This document shows positions 33,041 through 45,000 of a stretch of DNA of 64,000 nt, piece by piece. The notes below the pieces were generated by a model. It saw only the letters and a list, made by a program, of their open reading frames with translations, did not search any database and was not told where the DNA came from. Origin of the DNA: Oegoconia quadripuncta. Its lineage: Eukaryota; Arthropoda; Insecta; Lepidoptera; Autostichidae. Each line of letters begins with the position of its first letter. Position 1 is the first letter of the stretch. Position numbers and translations under genes: made by a program. Location of the stretch: the NCBI GenBank assembly GCA_949316235.1, contig OX438741.1, positions 15,005,124 through 15,069,123 of the forward strand. Reading direction: 5' to 3'.

Positions 33041-35404
33041 AAACCGTACAGATTTAATATAATGTATATATTCTTCAGCTGGTCAATCAATACAAAGTAA
33101 ATGCCTCAAATGAAATACCTACACGACACGGTGCATCGATATAAACTACAACAACAGCTAGCAGCACTGTGGGACTCTAGATCCTCATCCTGACCCTCTG
33201 GTGGTGGGCTTCCATTGTAGCAAGAAGTCATTCTGATCAAAAATATGAAATATTGGCTTATAATTCCTTCAAAGATGGTAAAATGTTAGTATTATGGCAA
33301 CTCAAACGTAAAGCAATAGACAATATTTTTTTTATTTTATCCATGGCACAAAGTTTTATGGAGCCTTTCAAATTAACACATCAAAATATACAAATTACAG
33401 AAAAAATATTTAGGAACAATGCCTTAGATTATGTAAATATAGAATGAAAATAATTCACAGCGCACAATCTTCTAATATTTTTAGTAGCGCCATCTATAAT
33501 TTATTTTATAATGAAGCGCCACCTATATTTTGTCACATGATATCAAGGGACTATCTCCTTTGAAAACCCGCTGGCACCCCCTGTTGCCAGTTCACCTTGT
33601 GAATTGAATCATTGGGAATCAAGAACTTAAACATGCATATCACAGATTACTTAGCACAGAGTACTTTATACTAAACTGAGATTACTTAGGCATATATTTT
33701 GACATTATCTGAGTAATCTGTGGGCATATTATGCTGACCGGGCACCTCATCTCTCGGACGAAATGGTGAACATTCTTGAACGATTTTATTTTGTTAGCTA
33801 TTTTGATTTCGACATTGGAATTTGCAGGAAATAAGTCATAGTCCTGTATACAGCCACTACAGTACTAAATACTAATAGGTATTTGCACATGTAGTGATAC
33901 ATTATCTATATAATAATGTAGGTACGTTTATTAATTTGAGTTTTAATTTATCTAGGAGTAGGTAGGTACCTTACATTAGAATGGCATTTCCTCAGACTAA
34001 CAGTCTGAGGGCATTTCCCTCTCGGCATGAAGTTAGGTAAATACTTTCCTAATTAAGTATTAAATAAATAATACCTACTATATTAGGTACTTTCGATGTA
34101 GATAAACCATTCGCTGTTTCAAAACGACTATTCGTGTTATCCATTATCTACCAAAAGTGGTTCTTTAATCTTACTTTTATCATCAAATTACAATTAAGTT
34201 TCTCAACATTACTTTAACCATTGTTGACCATAACGAATTGTACATACCTACTATTAGATATTCTGTGCTAATGGATAACAACTACCAAAATGTAGTGTAA
34301 TGTTGTATGGTCCTGGAAGAAACGACTAGTGAACTGATATATGCGGGCCTTATTTCTGTGTGATGGATCCTCACTCAAATTAATCTAAAAAATAGTAGCT
34401 TCGTGTCGAATGCGAAGTCGTGGTTGATAGGTAAAAATCAATTAAACAACAAAATAGTTGGATAAAATTATAATTTTCTCTTTTGTTTTTGTATTAATAA
34501 CTTATAGACCATAGGTCTTACTTAATCATAATTTAACAAAATGAAAATATGTTAAAAGGAAATATAATTCCAGTTAAAATTAATTCCAAAAGTTTGGAAC
34601 GAAAATGCAGGTTCAACTTATAACAAAACAAATTTTCGAAAAAATAGAAAAAAAAAAACTGAAGACAAATTGAATCGATAAAAGGAAGTGATCGAGGTGA
34701 TCACAAAAATAAATCTATAATACAAGGAAAATGTTTTAGCGCCTTCTAAAACGAAGGTAATACAATATAATAACTTAACCATAATGTAAGTTTGGGTACT
34801 TTTTGTTATTTTTTTTATCGAACTTAGATATAAATATTAGAAATAAGAGTATAAGAAAAATAAGTACCAATTAACCATTCCATTGCACAGATTTCCATAA
34901 CATGGAAAGTGGAATAACATTTTTTTAACATTCCTTATGAAATATTGTTTTTTTTTTAAATATAAAAAAATGCACTTTTAACACAACGTGTCAAATACCT
35001 AGTTCTGACTAGACAAGACGATCACACACACACACATACGTTATCTTATAAACAATCATAGAATAAGGAACGCCCACTCCCCACCATAATTGTTACATTT
35101 TCATATTGCGACATACCGCGATAATACCGGCCGGTAAGGTACTGTGTGCCATCTCTTTATTTTATTTATTCATACAAATTCAACAGCATAATCACAAAAA
35201 AATTATACAGCATTACTAATTAGAAGTGGGTGGAAAGCCGTACTGCTTTTCATGGTCACACACAAATTATCAAGTGTCACATAAGATATTTAGTCAAAAT
35301 TCCGAGTTAGGTAATTAGTACATTTTATGTTAGAACATAATATTGTGCGATATTCCACTGCGATAGTAGTGGAACGCATTTCAAAAGTCAAAAGTGAACA
35401 CAGG
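33041..35404. other. No gene recognised
   Basis: AT-rich. It follows the stop of the minus-strand FERM-RING gene, so the first several hundred bases left of 35930 probably include its 3' UTR. A minus-strand AATAAA-type signal is available at about 35157-35165, but the true poly(A) site cannot be fixed. Confidence 0.35.
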
Positions 35405-35475
35405 TTATAAATAAGACATGGCTGCATGGGCTTAGATCCCTTTGCCTTCTCCGAAAGGAGTGATTAAAACGATAG
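35405..35475 (-). repeat. Repeat family N fragment
   Basis: AATAAGACATGGCTGCATGG ... CCTTTGCCTTCTCCGAAAGG is matched in inverted form at 44153-44215. Confidence 0.55.
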
Positions 35476-35929
35476 ATAAACATTTTTAAGGATATCGTCT
35501 CTATGCATTCCTTTTTTTTTAAACTATATTTCGCTTTTTAGTAGTTTGTGTAACGCGTGTGATCTGCCACACAGATGATTAAAAACAGGCTGATAAGAGC
35601 AATAATACCGACCGGTAAACCGCAACAGTATGAAAGACCCTGGAATTGGGATGAAGCGGGCGTTCATGTCTATAGGTACATTTTATAGTCTGTTAAGGCC
35701 ACTTTTTTAATTTTCCATTGGAGTAAGGGCACTTGTCAGCTTGCTACTCGCACAGGTTTCTCGTGTACTTGGTGTCGACGTAAGAATGATTTGTATTACT
35801 TCTTATGTCGTCCTTCTGCAAACGCGTCTAACCTCGTCCGTTCTATCGAAATCATCACAATTTCATGGAGAAATGTCTCAATATTCGATTTGTCGTCGGT
35901 CTGAGCGATCAGTTCGAGATGAATACCGC

Positions 35930-36029
35930 TCATTTCACTATAATACCAGGGATCTTCTGGTACTCAACTGGGAGGAATATGTGCATGAGTTTGTCGACTT
36001 CGCCACGGCATAGCGGGCAGCGGTCACAT
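35930..36029 (-). CDS. Dnr1: FERM-RING gene, last exon (RING end and stop)
   Basis: Acceptor TTTTGTTGCAG at 36032-36030. The split codon is completed as Arg, then CDRCPLCRGEVDKLMHIFLP supplies the last two zinc ligands (CPLC). The end PGIIVK and TGA lie at 35932-35930. MYLIP ends similarly soon after CPVCR. The intron before this exon (36030-40170) is 4.1 kb and full of SINEs. Confidence 0.93.
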
Positions 36030-39000
36030 CTGCAACAAAATAAAGAAATATAATTAATTATAAATAGAAAAATAATTGACAATTATGATAATTTATTTTA
36101 TTGATCGCAGATATAAGTTTTGTTTATGCACGACGGGTTCATACTTGACCTCAATCACACCTGATGTTAAATGAAGATGAGGTCGAAGGTGGAAGCGTAC
36201 TGACCCGGAAACCCCAACACATTTGGGTGACAACCGGAACACAACATTGCTGCTTGGCGGCAGATTTAGATAAGATGGTGGTAGCTAGCCAGGCGGACAT
36301 TTTAGGAGCCGCTAATGCGTTCCCAGGTCCTCTTTACTGCCGAGGAAGGTCGCCGCGGGGTTTTAGTGGGTAGTAGAGGGGAGTCCCACATAACCGTCTC
36401 GCCGTCCCCCAGGCGAGCGGTACGCGTAATACGTTTTCCCGCGATAAAGAAAAAAAAAGAAGATTGTCTGTGGAACACTCACGACGCTGGTATTGTGTAC
36501 AATGTTATTTTAATAGGTTTGTGTAAATGCGTTTCTACCCTGACCTGCTTTAGTTAGGATTGAGATTAAAAAAACAGGTGTATTGATAATTGATTATCTA
36601 GAGTTTCCGGCGTCGTATCTAGGTTTTTTTTAAGCAATACATACAACAAAAACGGGGCCAAAGTCGGGCTGACTGACGCGAGCGGGTCGATTCTTAACAC
36701 GGTTGCAAAGGGTTATTATGTTTGAGCCTTTGTCTATCTGTGGCGTTTCCAAGACTTAGTCCGAACGATTTTTTGGCTTAAGTAGTTTTATAAACACCCC
36801 TACCTGTTTTCTATCTACAAATTTGCCATTGTGGGCTGTTTGGATGAGATCGCATTAGTGATAAGACCGCCTATTTGTGCTCTATTGTTATCATCGAAAA
36901 TTACTGTAAATTAATTAATTAATTAATTGTTTTTATTAATTAATTTTCGTGCAATGAATAGCATTTGTATTGTATTGTATAACAGTCGCATTCACTATTC
37001 GTTTTCGATTAGCAAAGTTAAGCAATGTCTGGGGTAGTCAGTCATTAGGTGGGAGTCCGCTAGTGGCATTGTTTCCGTGCTTCGGAAGGCACATTTTTTT
37101 TTTTATATTTCGGACACTTACACCAATCATCTAGTCCCAAACTAAGCAAAGCTTGTGCTATGGATACTACTAGATAACGGATAAACATACATAAATATTT
37201 ATATAAACATCCAAGACTCGGGAATAAATGTTCGTATTCATCATACAAACATTTACCCCTCGCGGGAATCGAACCCGCAACCGTTGGTTTCGCTGATAGG
37301 GTGACTATCCACTACACCAATCGGTCGTCATATAAAATAGTCGGTCGGTCACATTAAATAGTCGGTCCCGGTTGTTTTCAAGTGAAAGTCGGTAGGCTAC
37401 AGGGCCGGCTTAAAAACACTGACTGTCGGTCACTAGAGTGACCACAAATCCACCAATCCGCGCTGAGCCCGCGTGGTGGCTTATGACCCATACTCTCTCC
37501 CAGTGAGAGGAGGCTGTGCTATTATAAAAATCTCTGACTATCTGGATGATAAGAATACATGGATTATTTTTCTTTGTCGAATCATAAATCAGGTGTGATT
37601 GAGGTCAAGTACAAACCCGTTGTGCATTAAAAAAAAATTACTATTATTTCAAAATGTACTTGTATTCACTTATTTAAAAGGAGCAACCCCTGAGTTTCTT
37701 GCTCGTTCTTCTCTGGGGAGACTGGCTAGTGAATGAGCGATAACTGTATGTCATGGCGATTTCAAATGTTGTTCTTATAACTTACGAAATAAAACATTTT
37801 TGATTTGATTTGATGTAAGGCTGGTGATGATGATGTATAAAGCATGCAGGTGTTATCCAACAGCTCATACTCGACGACCTGTTTGGTGTAGTGGTTAGAA
37901 ACTCTGCTACTATACCAAATGGTCGCGGGTTCGAATCCCGCTAGGGGCATAATGTTTGTATGATGAATACAGACAAGTGTTCCCGAGTTATGGATGTTTT
38001 TCATTTATACATGTATTTATTTACAAAAAAAAATGTATTTGTGTAGTTTATCAACCATCTGGTATCCATAAAACAAGCCTAGATGCTTACTGTGGACCTA
38101 GAGGGCGCTGTGTGTTTGTACAATGACATAACATAATAATACCCTAAGAGCTACAGTAGTTGAAAACCTCGGAAAGCGACAGTATGGTTTATGTCGCCTT
38201 TGCTTTTTGTTGGAAACTACGCGACGTTTGCAGCAATGCTTATCGTAAAATTTACACAAGAGGCGCGCCCAAGAGTTGTTAACGTCAATATGTTTTTCAT
38301 TTGCGGTTCTATCAGGCGATAAAGATCTTTAAGTCTAAAGGTGACTGAATGTTGTTAATCAGACGGAAAACGTATCTTTTAATACATATATTTGTATCTG
38401 TAATGCTTGAAATATATAGAAACAATGAATTGAGGCTACAAATACAGGCTTATTAAGAAAGCATATAATAAAATATCAGATTATTTAGATGATAAACAAT
38501 CATGGACATAACCAGCCCGTTCGCATAACCAGGTTATTTCACAATTAATAATGAAATATTATAATATAAAATAATAATTTTGTAATATAAAAACCTTTTT
38601 TTTTTTAAGAGCTACCTCTCGAGTTTCTTGCTTGTTCTTCTCAGGGGAAAATTGCCTTTTGAACAAGCAGTAGTTTTAAAAATGTAAAATCTGACTATTT
38701 TAAGTGTACCCTGTGTACCTACAAAATAAAGCATTTTTGATTTGATTTGAAAATGAGTTGACTAGATAGGTTCCGTACCATACTCCTATGTCTGTTTTTG
38801 TCCGCTTTGTCGTGTTTCCACATTTGAACCGTCTCCGTGGGTCATTGTAAACAACACAGGGTTTACGAATCGGAGGTCGCGGCTTCGATCCCCAGCGGGG
38901 TACAAGTAGGTAGGGCTTTTTAATGTCCGCCTGGTTAGCTACCACCATCTTATCTAAATCAGTCGCCAAACAGCAATGTCAAAATAATTGTTGTGTTCCG

Positions 39001-42000
39001 GTTGCTAGAGATAACATTGCCAGGCCACCTAATAAGGTGAGGTTTTCAGATCAGTACACTTCCACCTTCGGCCTCATCTTCACTCAACATCAGGTGTGAC
39101 TGAGGTCAAGTGCTAACCTGTTGTGCATAAAAAAAATACCAAAAAAACCGACAGCACATTTTGCAGGCGCCATGTTGAATGTTGTAGTACTATAAAATAT
39201 ATTTTTTGTATGACACTCTAGGTATCAAAACGATTCGAACGACACTTTGCCCTTCAAAAACACACTGGAGTTCCACTATCCATCTCCTGGCTTCATTGTC
39301 AGAATCTTGACACCAAGTGCAATTATTGGACTCGTCAAAACGAATCATACGAGTCCAAACTCAAAGGATTTACTATTAGCCACTGAAGAGTTCCACCTGT
39401 TCCTGGCTTCATGATCTGAGATTAGCCCCAAGATATCAAATTATAGTGTTGTCATCTGAGCTATATATACATACCAGGTTTCATTTCGATACGACAATTA
39501 GAAGTAGGTCAAAATTGATTTCCAAGATTTGTTAGGTACAAATGAAGCTAATAAAAGCACGAGTAAAGAAACGGAACAGAGGCAAAGCTTCATACAACGG
39601 CGCCGCGATAGGTACACCACTACAAGCTTGAGGCGCAGTCTGTGCACCACTACAGCGAGTCGGCACGCGCGGTCTGCCGTACGGAGCGAAACTGGTTTAT
39701 ACTGGTTTGGCGCGTGCTGCTACTCAGGGCTCACACGTCGCTCCCGTCCCTTAATAATCAGGGATTATCCCAATAGTCACCCTCAATAGAAGTGATACTT
39801 CTATTAATAAATTAATAAGTATTGAAGTGTAGATGAGATCAATCTATACTTTTATTAGATTTAGTATTTATCACTCGATTAAAAAACATAACAAATTATT
39901 GAAAACACAAAATCCTAATAAAAATATTTAGAGTATGTAATTTGTAAAATAAAATCTAGATGTATCCTATAGGTACCATATATTGTACTCGTACTTACAT
40001 AATAATAAAGTTGATGATCTGTTTTTCATTTATTTCATTTTATTCTTCAGTGCCAACCCTCCCAGAATAGGTATGAAGTTTGTAGGCGTCTTAGAAGCTT
40101 GCTCTGTTCCGTTTCTTTACTCATGTGATAAAAGTGTATTAAAATAAGAAATGACATGTGAGGTATATACCTAGGTGCGCACTCCTCGCAGCAGACGACG
40201 TGTCGGCACGGCAGGAACAGCGTGTCCATGGCGCTGTCCATGCACACGCGGCACGCCAGCGCGTCGCCCGCGCCGCCGCTGCCGCTGCCGCTGCGCGACC
40301 GCGAACGGGACTCCTGGAACCACACACCGCCTGTTAGGGATACGGCTACGTGTGGTTGTCTTTTTTTTTTATGCATAACGGGTTGGTACTTGACCTCAAT
40401 CACATCTGATGTTAAGTGAAGATGAGGTCGAAGATGGAAGCGTACTGATCCGGAAACCCCAACACATTTGGGGGACTGGCTATCTTATCTCTGACAACCG
40501 GAACACGACAACGCTATTAACATTGCTGCTTGGCGGCAGATTTAGATAAGATGGTGGTAGCTAGCCAGGCGGACATTTAAAATGCCCTACCACCAACCAA
40601 ACCGAGTACTTAAACATGCACCCCGCTGGGGATCGAACCCGCGACCTCCGAATCGTAAACCCAATGTTGTTTACATTGAGCCACGGAGGCGGTTGTCTCA
40701 TTTATAATATGTTATAATTAATAAGGGAGAGTCCGTGGCTCAGCGGTTAACACGCGGTCTCCCAATTTTTGTACCAATGAGTTTTTAAATTGAATTACTT
40801 ATGTGCATTTATCCGACTGCGTGAAGGAAAACGTCGTGAGGAAACATGCCTGAGAAATAAAATTTTAAGGCATGGTCCCCAACCCGCATTGGATAACGTG
40901 ATGGATTATGGCCCATACTCCCTCATTTACAAGGGAAGGCCTATATCCCTGCAGTGGGATGTTTACGGGCTGATGGTGATGATGAATAAGTCTAATCCTG
41001 TCAGCTTATTGCACTCGCGGCACGTGAATAGCAATATTAGGCACACAACAAATTTGTATTTCTTCTTCTGTTTCTTATTACACGAGGCGGGTAAAGCGTT
41101 ATACTCATAAAGCACGTGTAAATCTAAAGAGTAAGTAGAAACATTTTCGAAAAGCATTAAAAATGCATGCAATGCAAAATAGCTTCGGATGGCCTTAACA
41201 TCGGACTTTTTCTTTTTCATTTTGCTGCGTCAATTATAAAATTAAAAAAATTATTTCGGACACTTACACCAATCATCTAGTTCCAAACTAAGCAAAGCTT
41301 GTACTATGGAAACTAGATAACGGATAAACATACATAAATATTTATATAAACATCCATGACTTGGGAATAAATGTTCATATTCATCACACAAACATATATC
41401 CGTCGCGTGATTCGAACCCGGAACCGTTGGTTTCGCTGGTCCACTACACCAATCGGTCGTCAACTTTTTACTTTTGTTGTATATAGTTGGACATCACAAG
41501 TTAGTACAACAAGGGACGTCTGAAGTTATGCAAATAAAGGATTCTTAGCAAAAGAAAAAGTTCGAAGTTACGGCCGTCCGAAGCTATTTTCGTTGGAGAG
41601 TAAACCCCTCGGCCCGTGGGCCTTGCCCACCACTGCTCTAGAGTAGAGCTACAGCTAGAGCAAGTTTGTACGGGACGCAAGGAACGTCTAAATTTATGCA
41701 AATAAAGGATTTTTAGCAAAAGTCTGAAGTTATAGCCGTCCGAAGCTAGTTTCGTTGGAGAGTAGACTCCCTGGCCCGCGGGCCTTGCCCACCACTGCAC
41801 TAGAGTAGAGCTAAAGTAGAGCTAGAGTAGAGCTAGAGTAGAGCTAGAATAGAGCTAGAGTAGAGCTAGAGTAGCGCTAGAGTAGAGCTAGAGTAGAGCT
41901 GGAGTAGAGCTGGAGTAGAGCTAGAGTAGAGCTGGAGTAGAGCTAGAGTAGAGCTAGAGTAGAGCTAGAGTAGAGCTAGAGTAGAGCTGGAGTAGAGCTA

Positions 42001-45000
42001 GAGTAGAGCTAGAGTAGAGCTAGAGTAGAGCTGGAGTAGAGCTAGAGTAGAGCTGGAGTAGAGGTAGAGTAGAGCTGGAGTAGAGCTAGAGTAGAGCTGG
42101 AGTAGAGGATCACCTTATGGTCAGCCCCGGGGTTGGAGCGGCGGCGCGCGCGCGGCTCGTGCGCGGCGGGGCGGGCGGAGTGCGCGGCGCGACGCGCGCG
42201 GTCGTGCACCTCGCGGCACGTGCGCCGGATGTCGAACACGTAGCGGCGGCCCAGCGTCGTCGAGTCGTTGAAGATAGACGCTATGGTGCCCTGTCGGCAA
42301 TCACGTACGATGTCAGTACAAGGTCCCGGAAGGTAAAGGCCTAAACTAACATTTGAAACTTGCTTTTTTATGCCTCTTTATTAGGGAAAAGCGAGGAACG
42401 AGCCATGCAGCCCATTCGAGATTTTTTTTTTCCATTTTTTCATTTTAAAGGCAATCGATGGGAACGTTTGGCGGCACAACGTCCTGAATGGCGCAAGGTA
42501 GTGCATAGGAAAGTGAGCGATTTCGAGGAGCAGGGTAAAGCTGACCTCGACGAGCTGAAACCCCGTCCATCCGCGGCCATTCATTGTCACTACGTGGAAG
42601 ATGTGCTTACGTGCTTAGCGCATAATAAGGCCGTAAGATACCAAAACCGTATCTAACTAATATTATAAATACGACAGTTTGAATGTTTCTTTGTTTGTTG
42701 CTCAATCACGGCAAAACGGATGAACGGATTTGGATGAAATTTGGTATTCCCTGGATTAAGACATAGGATATTTTTTTATCTCAATAAAGTAAATAGTTCC
42801 CGCTTAATAAACAAATTAAACTTAGACGAAGCGAATGTAATTAGTAGTAGTACCTCTCACCACGTATTCATTACGCGCCTAGAAGTTGAAACATGTTCGC
42901 GAAAAAGTCACTGATAACTCACAGAAGGAAAACGGGCGATATTGCTATGGATGTCTAGAGGAAAGAATTTTTTTTTTTATCATTGACTGGATTTGCGTTT
43001 GACTACAATGAGAATGGCCGATATGAAAGTGTGAAAAATATGGAAAGTCATATGATAAAGAGTGTGTCGGATTATGAGCAGAAGACGTCTTCGGTTAGGC
43101 TGTTAGATGAAGCATTTGTTGCTACTACTTGTACTTTCTATGTGAAACAGAAGTTATTGGCATAGGTAGTATAATTCTTTTTTTTTTAACCATCTTCGAC
43201 TCACGCGTCTGCCGGAGATTGATATGCGACTGGCGGGATTCGTTTATTTATTTGGAACTCATATTTTTTCCAAGTTTTTTATTTGTTTCTTCTTCTTATT
43301 TTTGAGGATGGCAACCAGTCAACCTCACTGTAGAGGGACATTACTGCCAGTTTCGAGTGAAAATTTTTATTTCTCTTATTTCTTCAGTTTATAAGTCAGT
43401 CTCAGTCAAAAGAAGTTATTCGTCGTATACTTGGCCTATACAGAGTCTAGTCACGGTCAAGTCATTCTTCAGTAAAGTGGCAGAATGGTTTAAAAAAGAT
43501 TTTGGCGGCTTCTTGTGTGAACCCGAAAGCTCCGTTACGCACTTTAATTTACACTTCCTTTCATCTGTACACCAACACTAGCGTTTGCTGCACAATATTC
43601 TGCCTTTATTAAGCTTCAAAAGTCAGAATGCACAAATTATAAGAATTATAAAGAAAAATGCAACTTCACTCGCCGAGATCCCGCCAAAAAGCCTTCTTTA
43701 TTTGTTTATTTAATGTAATGATGTAATTATGTGGAGTAGGCTACAAACAAAATGCAACATAACTCGCTGAGCTCCCGCCAAAAAGCCAAAGTCAAAAAAA
43801 TACAAAACGGAGTGTCACACACACATCCGCCACTTCAACTTAATTGGTCTACCTCCTCCATTAACATTATCGATGTTTTTCTATAATGTTCTCCTTACAA
43901 GTAACACCATGTGTGGTACAAATATGTCAATGTGGTCAAACCAATTGTACAAATAAGTTGTATTATATCTGCCTGTCTACAGTGTGAGCAAATGTGCAAT
44001 AACATTTTTATTTTGTTCCAGCTGTTTCAGATAGGAGTCAGTCATTAGTCTAGGAAACGCACGTTTTATTATTCTAAGTTATTCCTAGGAAGATATTGAC
44101 TCAATGACAGTGGTATGAGCATTTTCATCTTATCTACAGTCAGGTACTTGTTTTTTTTATTCTGTCCTTTCGGAGAAGGCAAAGGGATCTACGCCCATAC
44201 AGCCATGTCTTATTTTTCTTGTTTCTTCAGTTTGTAAGTCAGTCTCAGTCAAAACAAGTAAGTACTTGGCGTATACAGAGTCTAGTCACGGTCAAGTAAT
44301 TCTTCAGTAAAGTGGCAGAATGCTTTACAAAAGATTATGGCGGCTTCTTGTGGGAACCCGAAAGCTTCGTTACGCACTTTAATTTACACTTCCCTTCCCT
44401 TGTGACTGACTTTTGCGAAATAATAAAAACAAAAATGCAACATCACTCGATGAGTTCCCGCCAAAAAGCCTGATAACGATTGGTGTTAATTGGAAATGAC
44501 GCCATCTATCTGTCCCTTCTAATCATGGACTTATTATTTAAACAGGACTGATAACTATCAAAAGAATCATTTAGGAAAATGATCACTATGTCAACGCAAT
44601 AAGGTATTAAATTGGATGCACCATACACAAAGGCAAATCCGAGCCGAGAGAGATATAAATAACGGAGGCCGTGTGTCTCGTTCTTACATCTTGCCAGCAA
44701 AAAAAATGATTATGATCAACAGTTTTGGCTACTCAAAAATTCCATTGAAACACTTATATTTTTATGTTATTTTAACAATTATAAATAAACAAATAACATT
44801 CGCATTAATTTCTTTTCATATATTCTTAAATCAAACAGAAAACATACATTTTTATTTCGATTTTGTTATTTTTATGGTAACCCTGAAAAGCATGTCATGT
44901 CATGGCGGTTCGGTGTGATTTTGAATTTTCTTTGCATTAAAAGTTTTAGTATTTGTTATATTATAACAAGTAAAAGGAGTAAAATGGTGAAAAAGTGTTG

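Noticed and set aside
39529..39789. Open frame of 86 codons rich in Arg, Ser and Thr
   Set aside because: It lies in an intron of the minus-strand gene, has no homology I recognise and is likely chance.
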